The notes under the pieces are model-generated. The model was given only the letters and a program-made list of their open reading frames with translations. It did not search any database and was not told the DNA's origin. This document shows positions 1 through 8,478 of a stretch of 64,000 nt of DNA, one piece after another. The position numbers and the translations under genes are program-made. Position 1 is the stretch's first letter. The number at the start of each line of letters is the position of its first letter. The stretch is from Marixanthotalea marina (GTDB lineage Bacteria; Bacteroidota; Bacteroidia; Flavobacteriales; Flavobacteriaceae): NCBI GenBank assembly GCA_018883545.1, contig JAHLEH010000004.1:153595-217594 (forward strand), read 5' to 3'.

Positions 1-411
<411 letters not shown>

Positions 412-449
412 ATTTTTAGATTTTTAGATTTTTAGATTTTTAGATATTT
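412..449. repeat. Short tandem repeat, 8-bp unit GATTTTTA
   Basis: About four and a half copies of an 8-bp unit run from the ahcY stop codon to the terminator. A related, more degenerate stretch lies at about 17435-17465. It looks like simple-sequence expansion in an intergenic tail. No function is inferred. Confidence 0.8.
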
Positions 450-479
450 AAAACCCTTGCAGTGATGTGAGGGTTTTTT
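450..479 (+). terminator. Intrinsic terminator after ahcY
   Basis: AAAACCCT and AGGGTTTT arms surround a 12-nt loop and are followed by a run of T. It lies 40 bp after the ahcY stop on the same strand. Confidence 0.75.
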
Positions 480-564
480 AGTATTGCTTTAAACCATTGA
501 AACGCTCGTATTTTCAGCAAACATTTTCTACTTTTATAAACAACAAAAAACAGGCTCACATTAA

Positions 565-1428
565 ATGATACAATACAACCCAAAGGACTGGATTACGTTT
601 ATTTTTAAATTTCATAAAGCAGATACCTTTCGAAAATTAATCCCAATGATGATTTTCATTGGCCTTTATACCTATGTTGTTGGTTATTTGGAATTGGAAT
701 ATTGGAAAATTTCGGAGAAAAACCCATTAACCAATATTACAGTGATGCACAGCATGTTAGGTTTTGTCATTTCACTACTGCTGGTTTTTAGAACCAATAC
801 GGCTTACGACCGCTGGTGGGAAGGCCGGAAAATGTGGGGCGCACTGGTTAATAACAGCCGTAATTTGGCCATTAAATTATCGGTAATTTTAAAGGAAGAA
901 AGTGAACGGCACTATTTTAGAAAATTGATTCCTGGCTATGCTTCCATTTTAGCTAAGCATTTAACAAATGTTGAAACAAGCTTACAGCTTTTTGACATCC
1001 ATGACATGGAAATAGACCACCACAAACACAGACCTAATCAAGTGGCTCGGATGATTTTTCAAAAGATAGACTGTCTGCATGAACAAAATAAAATATCTGG
1101 CGACCAACTTATCATACTAAATAGCGAAATTCAATCTTTTACGGATATTTGTGGTGCTTGTGAACGTATTAAGAACACCCCTATTCCTTATTCCTATAGT
1201 GCCTTTCTTAAAAAATTCATTTTTTTCTATGTGATGACTTTACCATTTGGATATGTGTTCAGTTTGGGTTATTATGCTATTCCTGTGGTGATTTTCATTT
1301 TTTATGTACTGGCCAGTTTAGAACTTATCGCCGAAGAAATTGAGGATCCTTTTGGATTGGATGCCAACGATTTGCCCATTGAAAAAATAGCGTCTAACAT
1401 TAAAAAACATGTAGAAGAGATTTTATAA
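565..1428 (+). CDS. Bestrophin-family (YneE/UPF0187) anion channel
   Basis: A 287-residue integral membrane protein of the bacterial bestrophin family, predicted to form a homopentameric anion (or, in some bacterial members, cation) channel in the inner membrane. Recognisable features are the N-terminal hydrophobic segments (about residues 25-45 and 68-88), the hallmark RTNTAYDRWWEGRKMWG motif near residue 90, a cytoplasmic helical middle, two further hydrophobic segments (about 215-260), and the conserved acidic EEIEDPFGLDANDLP stretch that forms the family's calcium-clasp region. Length is normal for bacterial members. It stands alone: 150 bp after ahcY and 43 bp before the Vsr-like gene on the same strand. 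The transported ion cannot be read from the sequence. Confidence 0.9.
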   Translation: MIQYNPKDWITFIFKFHKADTFRKLIPMMIFIGLYTYVVGYLELEYWKISEKNPLTNITVMHSMLGFVISLLLVFRTNTAYDRWWEGRKMWGALVNNSRNLAIKLSVILKEESERHYFRKLIPGYASILAKHLTNVETSLQLFDIHDMEIDHHKHRPNQVARMIFQKIDCLHEQNKISGDQLIILNSEIQSFTDICGACERIKNTPIPYSYSAFLKKFIFFYVMTLPFGYVFSLGYYAIPVVIFIFYVLASLELIAEEIEDPFGLDANDLPIEKIASNIKKHVEEIL

Positions 1429-1471
1429 AAAACCCTTTTGTTCTTAATTCATTACTTTTATATAGAAGAAG

Positions 1472-1942
1472 ATGAATTACGAAGAGCCTAAAATAAAAGT
1501 CCCACGCTTTAACGAAGCTTCTGGTTTTTATACCACGAAGAAACGCTCTAAAATAATGAGTAAAATTCGTGGTAAAAACTCAAAGCCAGAACTATTGTTT
1601 CGCAAAGCATTATGGGCCAAAGGGGTTCGCTACAGAATTAATAACACACAATTACCTGGCAAACCCGATATTTCCATTAAAAAATACAAATTGGCCATTT
1701 TTATTGATGGCGAGTTTTGGCATGGCTATAACTGGGACGAACGCAAAAACACCATAAAAAGCAACCGCCGCTTTTGGATTCCTAAAATTGAACGCAACCT
1801 GCAACGCGATAAAGAAGTAAACCAAGCGCTACAAGACTTAAGCTATACCGTTTTTAGGTTTTGGGCTAAAGACATTAAAAATGAATTGGGAAAATGTATT
1901 AATGATGTGTTAGTGTTTATAAATACTGGAAAAATAAATTAA
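1472..1942 (+). CDS. Very-short-patch-repair (Vsr)-like DNA endonuclease
   Basis: A 156-residue protein of the Vsr endonuclease fold. Classic Vsr nicks 5' of T in T:G mismatches that arise by deamination of 5-methylcytosine. Conserved features are the RSKIMSKIRGKNSKPE start of the domain (about 25-40), the LPGKPD motif with catalytic Asp66, and FIDGEFWHG (78-85) matching the Phe-Trp-His wedge and catalytic His of E. coli Vsr. By my alignment the four zinc ligands of E. coli Vsr (Cys66, His71, Cys73, Cys117) correspond to Glu81, Tyr86, Trp88 and Lys133, so the structural zinc site appears absent. No cytosine methyltransferase lies within the window, which is unusual for a canonical Vsr. It converges with the next small gene, with only 2 bp between stop codons. 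Confidence 0.85.
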   Translation: MNYEEPKIKVPRFNEASGFYTTKKRSKIMSKIRGKNSKPELLFRKALWAKGVRYRINNTQLPGKPDISIKKYKLAIFIDGEFWHGYNWDERKNTIKSNRRFWIPKIERNLQRDKEVNQALQDLSYTVFRFWAKDIKNELGKCINDVLVFINTGKIN

Positions 1943-1944
1943 AA

Positions 1945-2214
1945 TCAATCCACTAGATCTTCTTCAAAATACCACCACAAACTCGAATCTATAGAAGCTT
2001 TTGCTTTATTTATATCAACATCATCTTTTAAAAAAATAGTGAGATTTTCATCGCCTCTATTTTGTTCTACAGTTTCTCTAATTTCAATAAAATCAACATC
2101 AAGAAAACTCTCTAAATGTTTTTTTACTTTAACATCCAAAGATTCATCGGTGAGATAAATTTTGATGGTTTGAGCGCTTGGGGTATTCCTAATTTCTGAT
2201 CTGAAAGGTTCCAT
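1945..2214 (-). CDS. Hypothetical 89-residue protein
   Basis: A short soluble protein without signal peptide or membrane segment. I do not recognise a family. It is rich in charged residues, has an alternating beta-alpha-beta pattern (IKIYLTDES, then helix, then DFIEIRETVEQN) and ends with an acidic LWWYFEEDLVD tail. Composition and codon use fit the neighbours, and the frame abuts but does not overlap the Vsr-like gene, so I take it as real. No operon partner: the next gene on this strand (Dabb) starts further right and ends 85 bp upstream. Confidence 0.55.
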   Translation of the reverse strand: MEPFRSEIRNTPSAQTIKIYLTDESLDVKVKKHLESFLDVDFIEIRETVEQNRGDENLTIFLKDDVDINKAKASIDSSLWWYFEEDLVD

Positions 2215-2299
2215 AAAGCTATTGATTATAAATGCAATAGCCTAAGTTAACAATTTATCGACTCAAAATCAATAAAAATAAAATACAGATGATAATTTA

Positions 2300-2698
2300 T
2301 TATATACCAACCGAATCGTAAACCACGACTTTTTCCCAAAGATGCTGACTTTCCTCAACAAACTTTACATGCGCAGGCTCTTGCTGGTATTTATCCTGAA
2401 TTTCCTTTGATGGAAAAGACAATATTAACGAATATGTAAAACTGCCATCTACCACTTCTCTGGGCGTTCCTGCTGGTTCGCCTATAAACTTGGTTTGTGC
2501 ATACTCGCTTTTTGACATAAAATTTTTAAGCGACTTTAAAAAAGCTTCACGGTCTTGAGTGCTTTCTGGATTTTTTAACCAAAAATAAACCACATGACTA
2601 AAGTTATGGTCGAATTCTGTTTTTTGTTCCTGTGCTTGGGTATTGGAAAGGCTCATAATGAATAAAAGTATTAAACCGGCTTTTAAAGTAAATTTCAT
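2300..2698 (-). CDS. Secreted Dabb-domain (stress-responsive alpha/beta barrel) protein
   Basis: 132 residues: a signal peptide (about 1-22, ending AQA) followed by one Dabb ferredoxin-like domain. The domain is marked by the opening HVVYFWLKNP strand, the mid GSFTYSLILSFPSKEIQDKYQ segment and the closing HVKFVEESQHLWEKVVVYD. Dabb proteins form dimeric alpha/beta barrels; their biochemical role is often unknown, although some are involved in polyketide cyclisation or aldoxime chemistry. The exported form is common in Bacteroidota. The gene lies downstream of the phytase but is separated from it by a strong terminator (2741-2776), so it is probably expressed on its own. Confidence 0.8.
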   Translation of the reverse strand: MKFTLKAGLILLFIMSLSNTQAQEQKTEFDHNFSHVVYFWLKNPESTQDREAFLKSLKNFMSKSEYAQTKFIGEPAGTPREVVDGSFTYSLILSFPSKEIQDKYQQEPAHVKFVEESQHLWEKVVVYDSVGI

Positions 2699-2740
2699 AG
2701 TTATTGGTTTCGGTTAGGTTCAAAAATACAATATTAAAAA

Positions 2741-2776
2741 ATAAAAAGTGCCAATAGAAAAACCCATTGGCACTTT
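2741..2776 (-). terminator. Intrinsic terminator of the TonB receptor-phytase operon
   Basis: Perfect 11-bp inverted repeat (AAAGTGCCAAT at 2745-2755, ATTGGCACTTT at 2766-2776) with a 10-nt loop; on the minus strand it is followed by T5. It sits 19 bp beyond the phytase stop codon. Confidence 0.85.
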
Positions 2777-2794
2777 CATTTAAAAAATTAACAC

Positions 2795-3829
2795 CTATTG
2801 TTCTTGAACAGAAGATTTTAATATTTCATTTAAATCGTGGTAAAAGAAATCCTGTTCATCATTCATTGAAACAAACAAACCATTAGGATATTTAGCGCCC
2901 AGAGGCATTGAGGTAACATCGCATCCATCTGTTTCGGTAGTCCCTAAATTAACTTCTTTAATAAAGGTATTTGTTTCAGCATCAAAAATATTGAACGTAT
3001 GCGCCTGCTGATTCGATACTATTAAAAAAGCTTCATCATTACTATATCTTGCTATTGCAATGCCTTCAATATCACTTTTAAAATGATTCCCACCAAAAAT
3101 CGCTAATTCCTTACTGCCTTTTTCTGGGTCTGCATAATATTTTCTTATGCCCACACCTTCATCGGAATAGTAAACAAAACCCGTTGCATCATCTACAGCA
3201 ATCGCCTCAATTTCCTTTTGTCCACTGAATGTTCCAAGCTTTCTTAACAAGTTTGCTTGAACTCCTTTAGAATCTGAGGTCAATGCATATTGATGTAAAT
3301 AGCCTTCTTTAGGCCCGGATTTTCTGCTAACAAAAACAGAGACATGTTGCGTTTCTGGGTTTTTATAAATGGAAATTCCCATTGGACGTTTCATTTCTAT
3401 ATCCGTTTCGTCTTCAAAAACTTTAAAACCGCCATTATCTAAAGGTTTCATATCGGGAACAGAAAACACACGAATTTGGTGCTTTTCCCTTTCAGTAAAA
3501 GCTATAATGTCTGTAAAGGTTGAATCATTCAATTTAAAACCATATTCTACATCTACATTATTGGGGTAACTAAGATTGGTAATGCTTTTATTGGGAATAA
3601 TTTTTCCATCCAAATCAAAAGCGTAAACCCCTCCGTTAATTTCATCTTTATCGGTACCAAATACAATACTTTCTTCCGGATTCGTTTTATTTACCCAAAT
3701 TGCTGGATCGTCACTATCGTGAGGCGTTTTTTCAGTAACAACACTTGCCACTATTTCTGGTAGTTTGGCTGTACAGGCCATTAGCAGTAATGTTATACCG
3801 AAAACGATATTCAATTTTAATTTATTCAT
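2795..3829 (-). CDS. Beta-propeller phytase (3-phytase), lipoprotein
   Basis: A 344-residue beta-propeller phytase, which releases phosphate from inositol hexakisphosphate in a calcium-dependent reaction. It starts with a lipoprotein signal (LLLMAC, Cys19). The BPP hallmark DSDDPAIWVN (about 38-47) provides calcium and substrate contacts. Later blade motifs include KEIEAIAVDDATGFVYYSDEG and SDIEGIAIARY, and the C-terminal DGCDVTSMPLGAKYPNGLFVSMND repeats the acidic signature. Length is typical. It lies 6 bp downstream of a TonB-dependent receptor and is almost certainly cotranscribed with it, so surface phytate breakdown appears coupled to import of a phosphorylated product. A terminator follows. 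The identification is strong; the cell-surface location is inferred from the lipoprotein signal. Confidence 0.92.
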   Translation of the reverse strand: MNKLKLNIVFGITLLLMACTAKLPEIVASVVTEKTPHDSDDPAIWVNKTNPEESIVFGTDKDEINGGVYAFDLDGKIIPNKSITNLSYPNNVDVEYGFKLNDSTFTDIIAFTEREKHQIRVFSVPDMKPLDNGGFKVFEDETDIEMKRPMGISIYKNPETQHVSVFVSRKSGPKEGYLHQYALTSDSKGVQANLLRKLGTFSGQKEIEAIAVDDATGFVYYSDEGVGIRKYYADPEKGSKELAIFGGNHFKSDIEGIAIARYSNDEAFLIVSNQQAHTFNIFDAETNTFIKEVNLGTTETDGCDVTSMPLGAKYPNGLFVSMNDEQDFFYHDLNEILKSSVQEQ

Positions 3830-3835
3830 ATCCGT

Positions 3836-6691
3836 TTATTTCTTTTTGAACAAATCGTATTTTAACCCGAACGTTAACTTGGTTCCATAATATTCCATTT
3901 GCATGGTTCTCGATTTCACTCCTTGGAAATAACGCAACGGCTGGTCTGTAATATTGTTTAAATCGGCATACAGGCTCAAGTTACCTGTTATTTTATAAGT
4001 GGCATTAAAATCTAAGAAGAACTGTTGGCCGTAATACCTGTCTTCAAAGGCGTTGCCTCCAATTTCATCCACATAAGAATCTGAAAAATTAGCAGAAAGC
4101 CTAGCACTAAATTTTTTGTCTGTATAGGCCAACGACCCATTGAACATATTTGGTGCTGTATTTGGCAAATCTAAGTCGGTGCGCACATCGCCATCTTCAT
4201 TGCGAATACCATCGGCATTAGACTCCAAATGTGTATAATTTAAATAAATACTGAAGTTTTTGGCAAAACCTGGCAAGAAATCCAATTGACGTTGGAATGA
4301 AAATTCGAAACCGAAAACAGAAGCATCATCACCATTTAACGGTTGATAAACCTCAAAACCTGTAGTTCCTGCACCAAAGGTATCGTCTGTAGTTTCTGTT
4401 TGAAATGTATAAATAAAGTTATTGATGCTTTTATAAAATAAGCCGCCTGAAACAATACCCACACTTTTAAAATAATGCTCTGCCATAGCATCAAAGTTCA
4501 TGGAGGTTGTTGGGTCTAATTCGGGATTTCCTACAAAAATCTCCTCATCGCCAGAAACGATGTCGAGTGACGGCACCAAATCGGCATAATTAGGTCTTGC
4601 CAACGTATTTGTCCACGCAAAACGTAAAATACTATTATCTGAAAGGTTGTACTTAAAATGAACCCCAGGAAGTATATTGGTATAGGAGTTCTCTTTGGTT
4701 ATTTTACCAACAACATTTTCTTCATCTTCAATTTGATTACCAGTTGCCGTGATGTTCGTATTTTCTATACGCAAACCAAAAAGCACGCTTAGTTTGTCTG
4801 ACAGTTTTTGATTGGTCATGGCATAGGTTGCATATACATTTTCTTCTACATCAAAATTTGCTCTTAAGAATTCATCTGGTACAGACTCTCCATTTTCCAA
4901 GTTTAAAGAACCCAGCCAATTTTCGGTTGCAAAATAGCCTGCTTGATATTTACTTCCAGCAAGGAAATCTGCATCTGTATAATCGCGTGTTGGTACGTCT
5001 GCCAATGTTGGAAAACCATTTTCAACATCTTCAAATTCAAAGAAATTATTGTTTCTGTTTTTGGTCTTAAACCTACCTCGAAGTCCAAATTTCAAAGTAC
5101 CATCACCATTACCAAAAATATCTAAAGGCAACTGAAAGTTTACAAATACATTGGCATCCTTTTCTTCAGTATATTGGTTTTCTTCAGTCACCTCATCAAA
5201 TTCAAAGTTACTTAAATCGTTGGCTTCAGCAGTGTTTTCTGGAGCAAACAACGGAAACTCCATATTGGAAATATCGTTATTAATAATGTATTCCGATTCG
5301 TAGACGGCGTAACGCTCATTTAAACGCTCTTCAGATGCTTTGGCAAAAGAAGTCATCCAGTCTACTTTTAAGTTTCCAAAAATATGATTGCCTCCTAAAC
5401 TATAATTTTGCATACGTTGGTCTTCTAAACGAGCATTTTTATTTCTTTTATTGTCTATACCTCCCTTTGTTTGTCGTTTTACTTCTACAGGAAATCTGGT
5501 TGGTACGCCATTGGTAATTGTAAAATCGCCTACTTCTATGTCTTCTGGATCTAAAATCTCGTGCTCTAGTCGGAAACGGTTTTCGCGGTCATCCCGCCAG
5601 TTATAAATAGTTTTTAAAAATAGATTATGGTTTGCATTGATGTTATAATCAAAATTTGCTGAAAAACTCCTTCTAATTCTTTGCACCAAATAGGTGCGTT
5701 CTTCAAACACATTAACATAAGGATCTACGTCTACTTCTTGTAAAATAGGTTCACCGTCAATATCGTCCGCTCCAGTATAATATTCAAACTCGTCAGTCCA
5801 TTCGGCTTCAACATTATCACTTCCAAAGTCATTATCATTTATTGATGCAGAAAGCATCCACCCAAATTTGCCATCTTTAGTTCTATCACCTAATAACAAA
5901 GCTCCATTGAGCACACGTTTATCGGTAATAAAATTAACACCAGAGCCAAGTGTGGTAGACAATCTAAAACCATCAGGAGCCGTTCTTGTTACTAAATTAA
6001 CCGAACCACCTAAAGCATCGGCATCCATATCTGGCGTTACCGCTTTATTGACCTCAATAAGCTGAATCATGTCTGCGGGTATTAAATCCATTTGTACATT
6101 TCTGTTATCGCCTTCGGCGGAAGGAATTCGACTTCCGTTTAAAGTCACCGAGTTTAACTGAGGCGCCAAACCTCTAACAATAATGTTACGCGCTTCACCT
6201 TGGTCTACTTGCATGGTAATTCCAGGAATACGCTTTACAGCATCACCTATATTGGCATCGGGAAATTTACCTATTTGATCGGTTGAAACAATATTGGTAA
6301 TATTCTGTTTGTTCTTTTGGGCATTTAAGGCTTTTGCTTGACCACCACTATACCCTGTTATAAAAACGCCATTAAGTTCCTCCGCCAGCTCTGTTATTGT
6401 AACTGTAATTGTTGTTGTTTTGTTTGCTTCTACATTTACATCTATGTTAGCATCGGCATAGCCTAGGTTTTTAACAGTTAGTGTATGCATACCTGTTGGA
6501 ATATCAACAAACAAAAACTTGCCGTCTACATCTGAAACCTCCCCTTTGTTTAATGACTCTATTAATATACTACTGAATGGTATTTTGAGTCCGTTATTGT
6601 CTATAACAGCCCCTTGAATATTACCATTTTGGGATATTCCTTTGAAAGAAAGCAACACCATGGCAACTAAAAAAAAGTAATGTTTTTTCAT
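3836..6691 (-). CDS. TonB-dependent receptor of the phytase operon
   Basis: A 951-residue outer-membrane receptor: signal peptide (1-20), a CarboxypepD_reg-like domain (about 23-105, GNIQGAVIDNNG to VTITELAEELNGV), a plug domain beginning near DQIGKFPDANIGDAVKRIPG (about 137-155) with a VRGLAPQLNSVTLNGSRIPS motif, and a C-terminal beta barrel ending LTFGLKYDLFKKK. It imports ligands using the TonB-ExbBD energy chain. The close linkage to the phytase suggests inositol phosphates or a phosphate-containing product as ligand (inference). The gene starts 160 bp from the rplU-rpmA terminator, leaving room for its own promoter; see the weak Pho-box candidate at 6718-6774. Confidence 0.93.
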   Translation of the reverse strand: MKKHYFFLVAMVLLSFKGISQNGNIQGAVIDNNGLKIPFSSILIESLNKGEVSDVDGKFLFVDIPTGMHTLTVKNLGYADANIDVNVEANKTTTITVTITELAEELNGVFITGYSGGQAKALNAQKNKQNITNIVSTDQIGKFPDANIGDAVKRIPGITMQVDQGEARNIIVRGLAPQLNSVTLNGSRIPSAEGDNRNVQMDLIPADMIQLIEVNKAVTPDMDADALGGSVNLVTRTAPDGFRLSTTLGSGVNFITDKRVLNGALLLGDRTKDGKFGWMLSASINDNDFGSDNVEAEWTDEFEYYTGADDIDGEPILQEVDVDPYVNVFEERTYLVQRIRRSFSANFDYNINANHNLFLKTIYNWRDDRENRFRLEHEILDPEDIEVGDFTITNGVPTRFPVEVKRQTKGGIDNKRNKNARLEDQRMQNYSLGGNHIFGNLKVDWMTSFAKASEERLNERYAVYESEYIINNDISNMEFPLFAPENTAEANDLSNFEFDEVTEENQYTEEKDANVFVNFQLPLDIFGNGDGTLKFGLRGRFKTKNRNNNFFEFEDVENGFPTLADVPTRDYTDADFLAGSKYQAGYFATENWLGSLNLENGESVPDEFLRANFDVEENVYATYAMTNQKLSDKLSVLFGLRIENTNITATGNQIEDEENVVGKITKENSYTNILPGVHFKYNLSDNSILRFAWTNTLARPNYADLVPSLDIVSGDEEIFVGNPELDPTTSMNFDAMAEHYFKSVGIVSGGLFYKSINNFIYTFQTETTDDTFGAGTTGFEVYQPLNGDDASVFGFEFSFQRQLDFLPGFAKNFSIYLNYTHLESNADGIRNEDGDVRTDLDLPNTAPNMFNGSLAYTDKKFSARLSANFSDSYVDEIGGNAFEDRYYGQQFFLDFNATYKITGNLSLYADLNNITDQPLRYFQGVKSRTMQMEYYGTKLTFGLKYDLFKKK

Positions 6692-6717
6692 CGAGAATTA
6701 TTTTGGTTATTAATTCC

Positions 6718-6774
6718 CAAAGAAACAAAATGAAGATGCCCTACATTTTAGCTAAATTTTAATTTACCATTAAC
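6718..6774 (-). promoter_or_regulatory. Weak candidate Pho-type promoter of the receptor-phytase operon
   Basis: On the minus strand a TTTCTTTG -7-like element lies at 6718-6725, identical to the one before the other TonB receptor (39091-39098). Box-like 7-mers TTTTAAT (6757) and CATTAAC (6768) sit 11 bp apart, at the same 10 + 11n phase from the -7 element as in the stronger arrays. The boxes are poor, and this AT-rich DNA yields chance matches. Linkage to a phytase gives the site prior plausibility. Confidence 0.3.
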
Positions 6775-6852
6775 TATCATGGCCTTTTAGTCCTACTTAA
6801 AGTTTAGTTAACTTTATGCAAAACATTTTTTAAAACAGTGCTTTTAGAATAC

Positions 6853-6887
6853 AAAAACCCTTTCTAGCTTTAGAAAGGGTTTTTTTT
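6853..6887 (-). terminator. Terminator after rpmA (bidirectional structure)
   Basis: Perfect 14-bp stem (AAAAACCCTTTCTA / TAGAAAGGGTTTTT) with a 4-nt loop. It lies 24 bp past the rpmA stop. The T run is longer on the plus side (T8) than the minus side (T5), but the only gene pointing into it is rpmA. Confidence 0.75.
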
Positions 6888-6910
6888 ATAATTTTTAAGA
6901 CAACTGTTAA

Positions 6911-7171
6911 TTAAGCTTCAAAAGGCTCAATAGAAACATACGATTTATTGTCTTTTTTCTTCGTGAATTTTACAATACCATCTACTTTGGCATGTAATGT
7001 ATGATCTTTAGAAGAATACACGTTTTCACCTGGGTGGTGCGAGTTTCCTCTTTGTCTTACGATAATATTACCTGCTATTGCAGCTTGACCTCCAAAAATC
7101 TTAACACCTAAGCGTTTCGATTCTGATTCTCTACCGTTTTTCGAACTTCCGACTCCTTTTTTATGTGCCAT
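6911..7171 (-). CDS. rpmA: 50S ribosomal protein L27
   Basis: An 86-residue ribosomal protein bL27, located near the peptidyl-transferase centre of the large subunit. It has the family signature [18 protein letters not shown] and the N-terminal [22 protein letters not shown]. The mature-type start (no cleavable N-terminal extension as in Firmicutes) is present. It follows rplU by 25 bp in the conserved rplU-rpmA operon and is followed by an intrinsic terminator. Confidence 0.98.
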   Translation of the reverse strand: MAHKKGVGSSKNGRESESKRLGVKIFGGQAAIAGNIIVRQRGNSHHPGENVYSSKDHTLHAKVDGIVKFTKKKDNKSYVSIEPFEA

Positions 7172-7196
7172 TTTATTTCGATTTTAGTTTTATAAA

Positions 7197-7685
7197 TTAA
7201 CTTAAAGCTTCAATTAACTCAGCTTTCTTCATAGAAGAATATCCTGTAATGTCTTTTGCTTTTGCCATTTCTCTCAATTCTGCAACAGTTAAACTGCTTA
7301 AGTCTTGAGTTGCTTCTGCTTTTGGAGCTTCTGCTTTTTTCTCAGCTTTGGCTGGGGCTGCTTTTTTAGCACCAGATGCTGCAATACTTTCTATTACGAT
7401 TTCAGTTAAAGCTTGACGGTGTCCGTTTTTCTTACGGAAACCTTTACGTCTTTTCTTTCTGAAAACAATCACCTTATCTCCTTTAAGGTGTTTTAAGACT
7501 TTTGCTCCTACTTGAGCTCCGTCTATAGCTGGGGCGCCTACAGTTACATTGTCACCATCACCAATAAGAAGAACATTATCAAAAGCTACTTGCTTTCCTT
7601 CTTCTGTTTGTAAACGGTGAACAAACACTTTTTGGTCTTTTTCAACTTTAAATTGTTGCCCTGCTATCTCTACAATTGCGTACAT
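7197..7685 (-). CDS. rplU: 50S ribosomal protein L21 with C-terminal SAP/Rho-N-like extension
   Basis: A 162-residue bL21. The first ~103 residues are a standard L21 ([14 protein letters not shown] start, [20 protein letters not shown] rRNA-binding signature). They are followed by a low-complexity Ala/Lys/Glu linker (about 108-127) and a ~33-residue helical module, [18 protein letters not shown] to KKAELIEAL. This resembles the Rho-N/SAP-type LEM-like helix-turn-helix fold that often binds nucleic acid. Standard L21 is about 100-105 residues, so the extension is an addition, known from other Bacteroidota. First gene of rplU-rpmA; a consensus promoter lies 62 bp upstream and a hairpin in the leader. 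Confidence 0.95.
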   Translation of the reverse strand: MYAIVEIAGQQFKVEKDQKVFVHRLQTEEGKQVAFDNVLLIGDGDNVTVGAPAIDGAQVGAKVLKHLKGDKVIVFRKKRRKGFRKKNGHRQALTEIVIESIAASGAKKAAPAKAEKKAEAPKAEATQDLSSLTVAELREMAKAKDITGYSSMKKAELIEALS

Positions 7686-7722
7686 AGCGTAACGTTTTAT
7701 TAATTAGTTTATTAAAAATAAG

Positions 7723-7777
7723 CCCGCCATTTGGCAAAGGCGGGTGCAAATATACTGCTAATTAATTAAACTACAAA
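7723..7777 (-). promoter_or_regulatory. rplU promoter and leader hairpin
   Basis: On the minus strand TTTG (7774-7777), a 19-bp spacer and TATATTTG (7747-7754) match the Bacteroidota sigma-A consensus. Only 2 bp further a CCCGCC...GGCGGG hairpin (7723-7744) begins, followed by a U-rich stretch, so it may form at the very 5' end of the mRNA. It may act as a leader/attenuator, or alternatively be the terminator of the gene upstream (7782-8237). Confidence 0.65.
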
Positions 7778-7781
7778 TGTT

Positions 7782-8237
7782 TTATTTGTTTTGAAGCACA
7801 TTTCTGCTGTTTTTGAAAAGTTGCATACAGGCAAGTGTTAAAACGACCGTAGAGGAAAGCCCTTCTATTATGATTATAAAGATTAAAATACCACTGCCAA
7901 AATCAAATTCCGAGAACCAATTTTCCAACAGGGTTTCTGTAAATTTTGTATCTAAATAAAACATATAAATGCACATAAACGCTGCAAAAAGCAATGTAGC
8001 GATAAAACCTGTTGATAATCCCGTAGCAAAGCCACTACCGTAATCAAATCCAGATTCGTTACTATTTTTATAGTGTTTTATAGCTATGTACAGTGCATAG
8101 GCCATAATTGGGCCGTTAATAATTCTAAACCAGGGGTTGTTGTGCAACCCGACCAATTTTAGTGCTAAGAAGTATGTAATTAGCGCTATTGCTGTAAAAA
8201 CCCCGTATTTAACAGCTATTGAAGTTGAAGACATCAT
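7782..8237 (-). CDS. DUF4199-type four-helix membrane protein
   Basis: A 151-residue integral membrane protein with four predicted transmembrane segments: about 10-30, 38-52, 76-96 and 115-138. Between segments two and three is a GFDYGSGFATGLSTGFIATL stretch typical of the DUF4199 family, widespread in Bacteroidota and of unknown function. The second start codon (Met2) is equally possible. It lies 96 bp upstream of rplU on the same strand, separated by the rplU promoter. The 240 bp upstream of it are AT-rich and show no gene. Confidence 0.7.
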   Translation of the reverse strand: MMSSTSIAVKYGVFTAIALITYFLALKLVGLHNNPWFRIINGPIMAYALYIAIKHYKNSNESGFDYGSGFATGLSTGFIATLLFAAFMCIYMFYLDTKFTETLLENWFSEFDFGSGILIFIIIIEGLSSTVVLTLACMQLFKNSRNVLQNK

Positions 8238-8478
8238 ACCATAAAGCTTTAAGGATTAGTAATATACATTTACTAAAGTTCGTGAAAAAACATCTCTTTT
8301 AATAATTTTTAGCTTTATATTTTAAATCCAATCTTTTTGAAATGCATTATACTTTCTAAAAAATTATTTAATAAAAAACTTATTGTCCATATCTAAATTC
8401 AAGCTTTTATAACCTTTAAACGGTTTCTATTTATTAATTTTAGAACCTAAATTTCAAAGCGAACTTTTACTAAACATT

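Noticed and set aside
412..449. CRISPR-like or regulatory repeat after ahcY
   Set aside because: The 8-bp AT unit has no spacers and is simple-sequence DNA. No CRISPR array or cas gene was seen anywhere in the window.
3369..3569. Plus-strand frame inside the phytase gene
   Set aside because: Overlaps a clear beta-propeller phytase reading frame on the opposite strand; no independent support.
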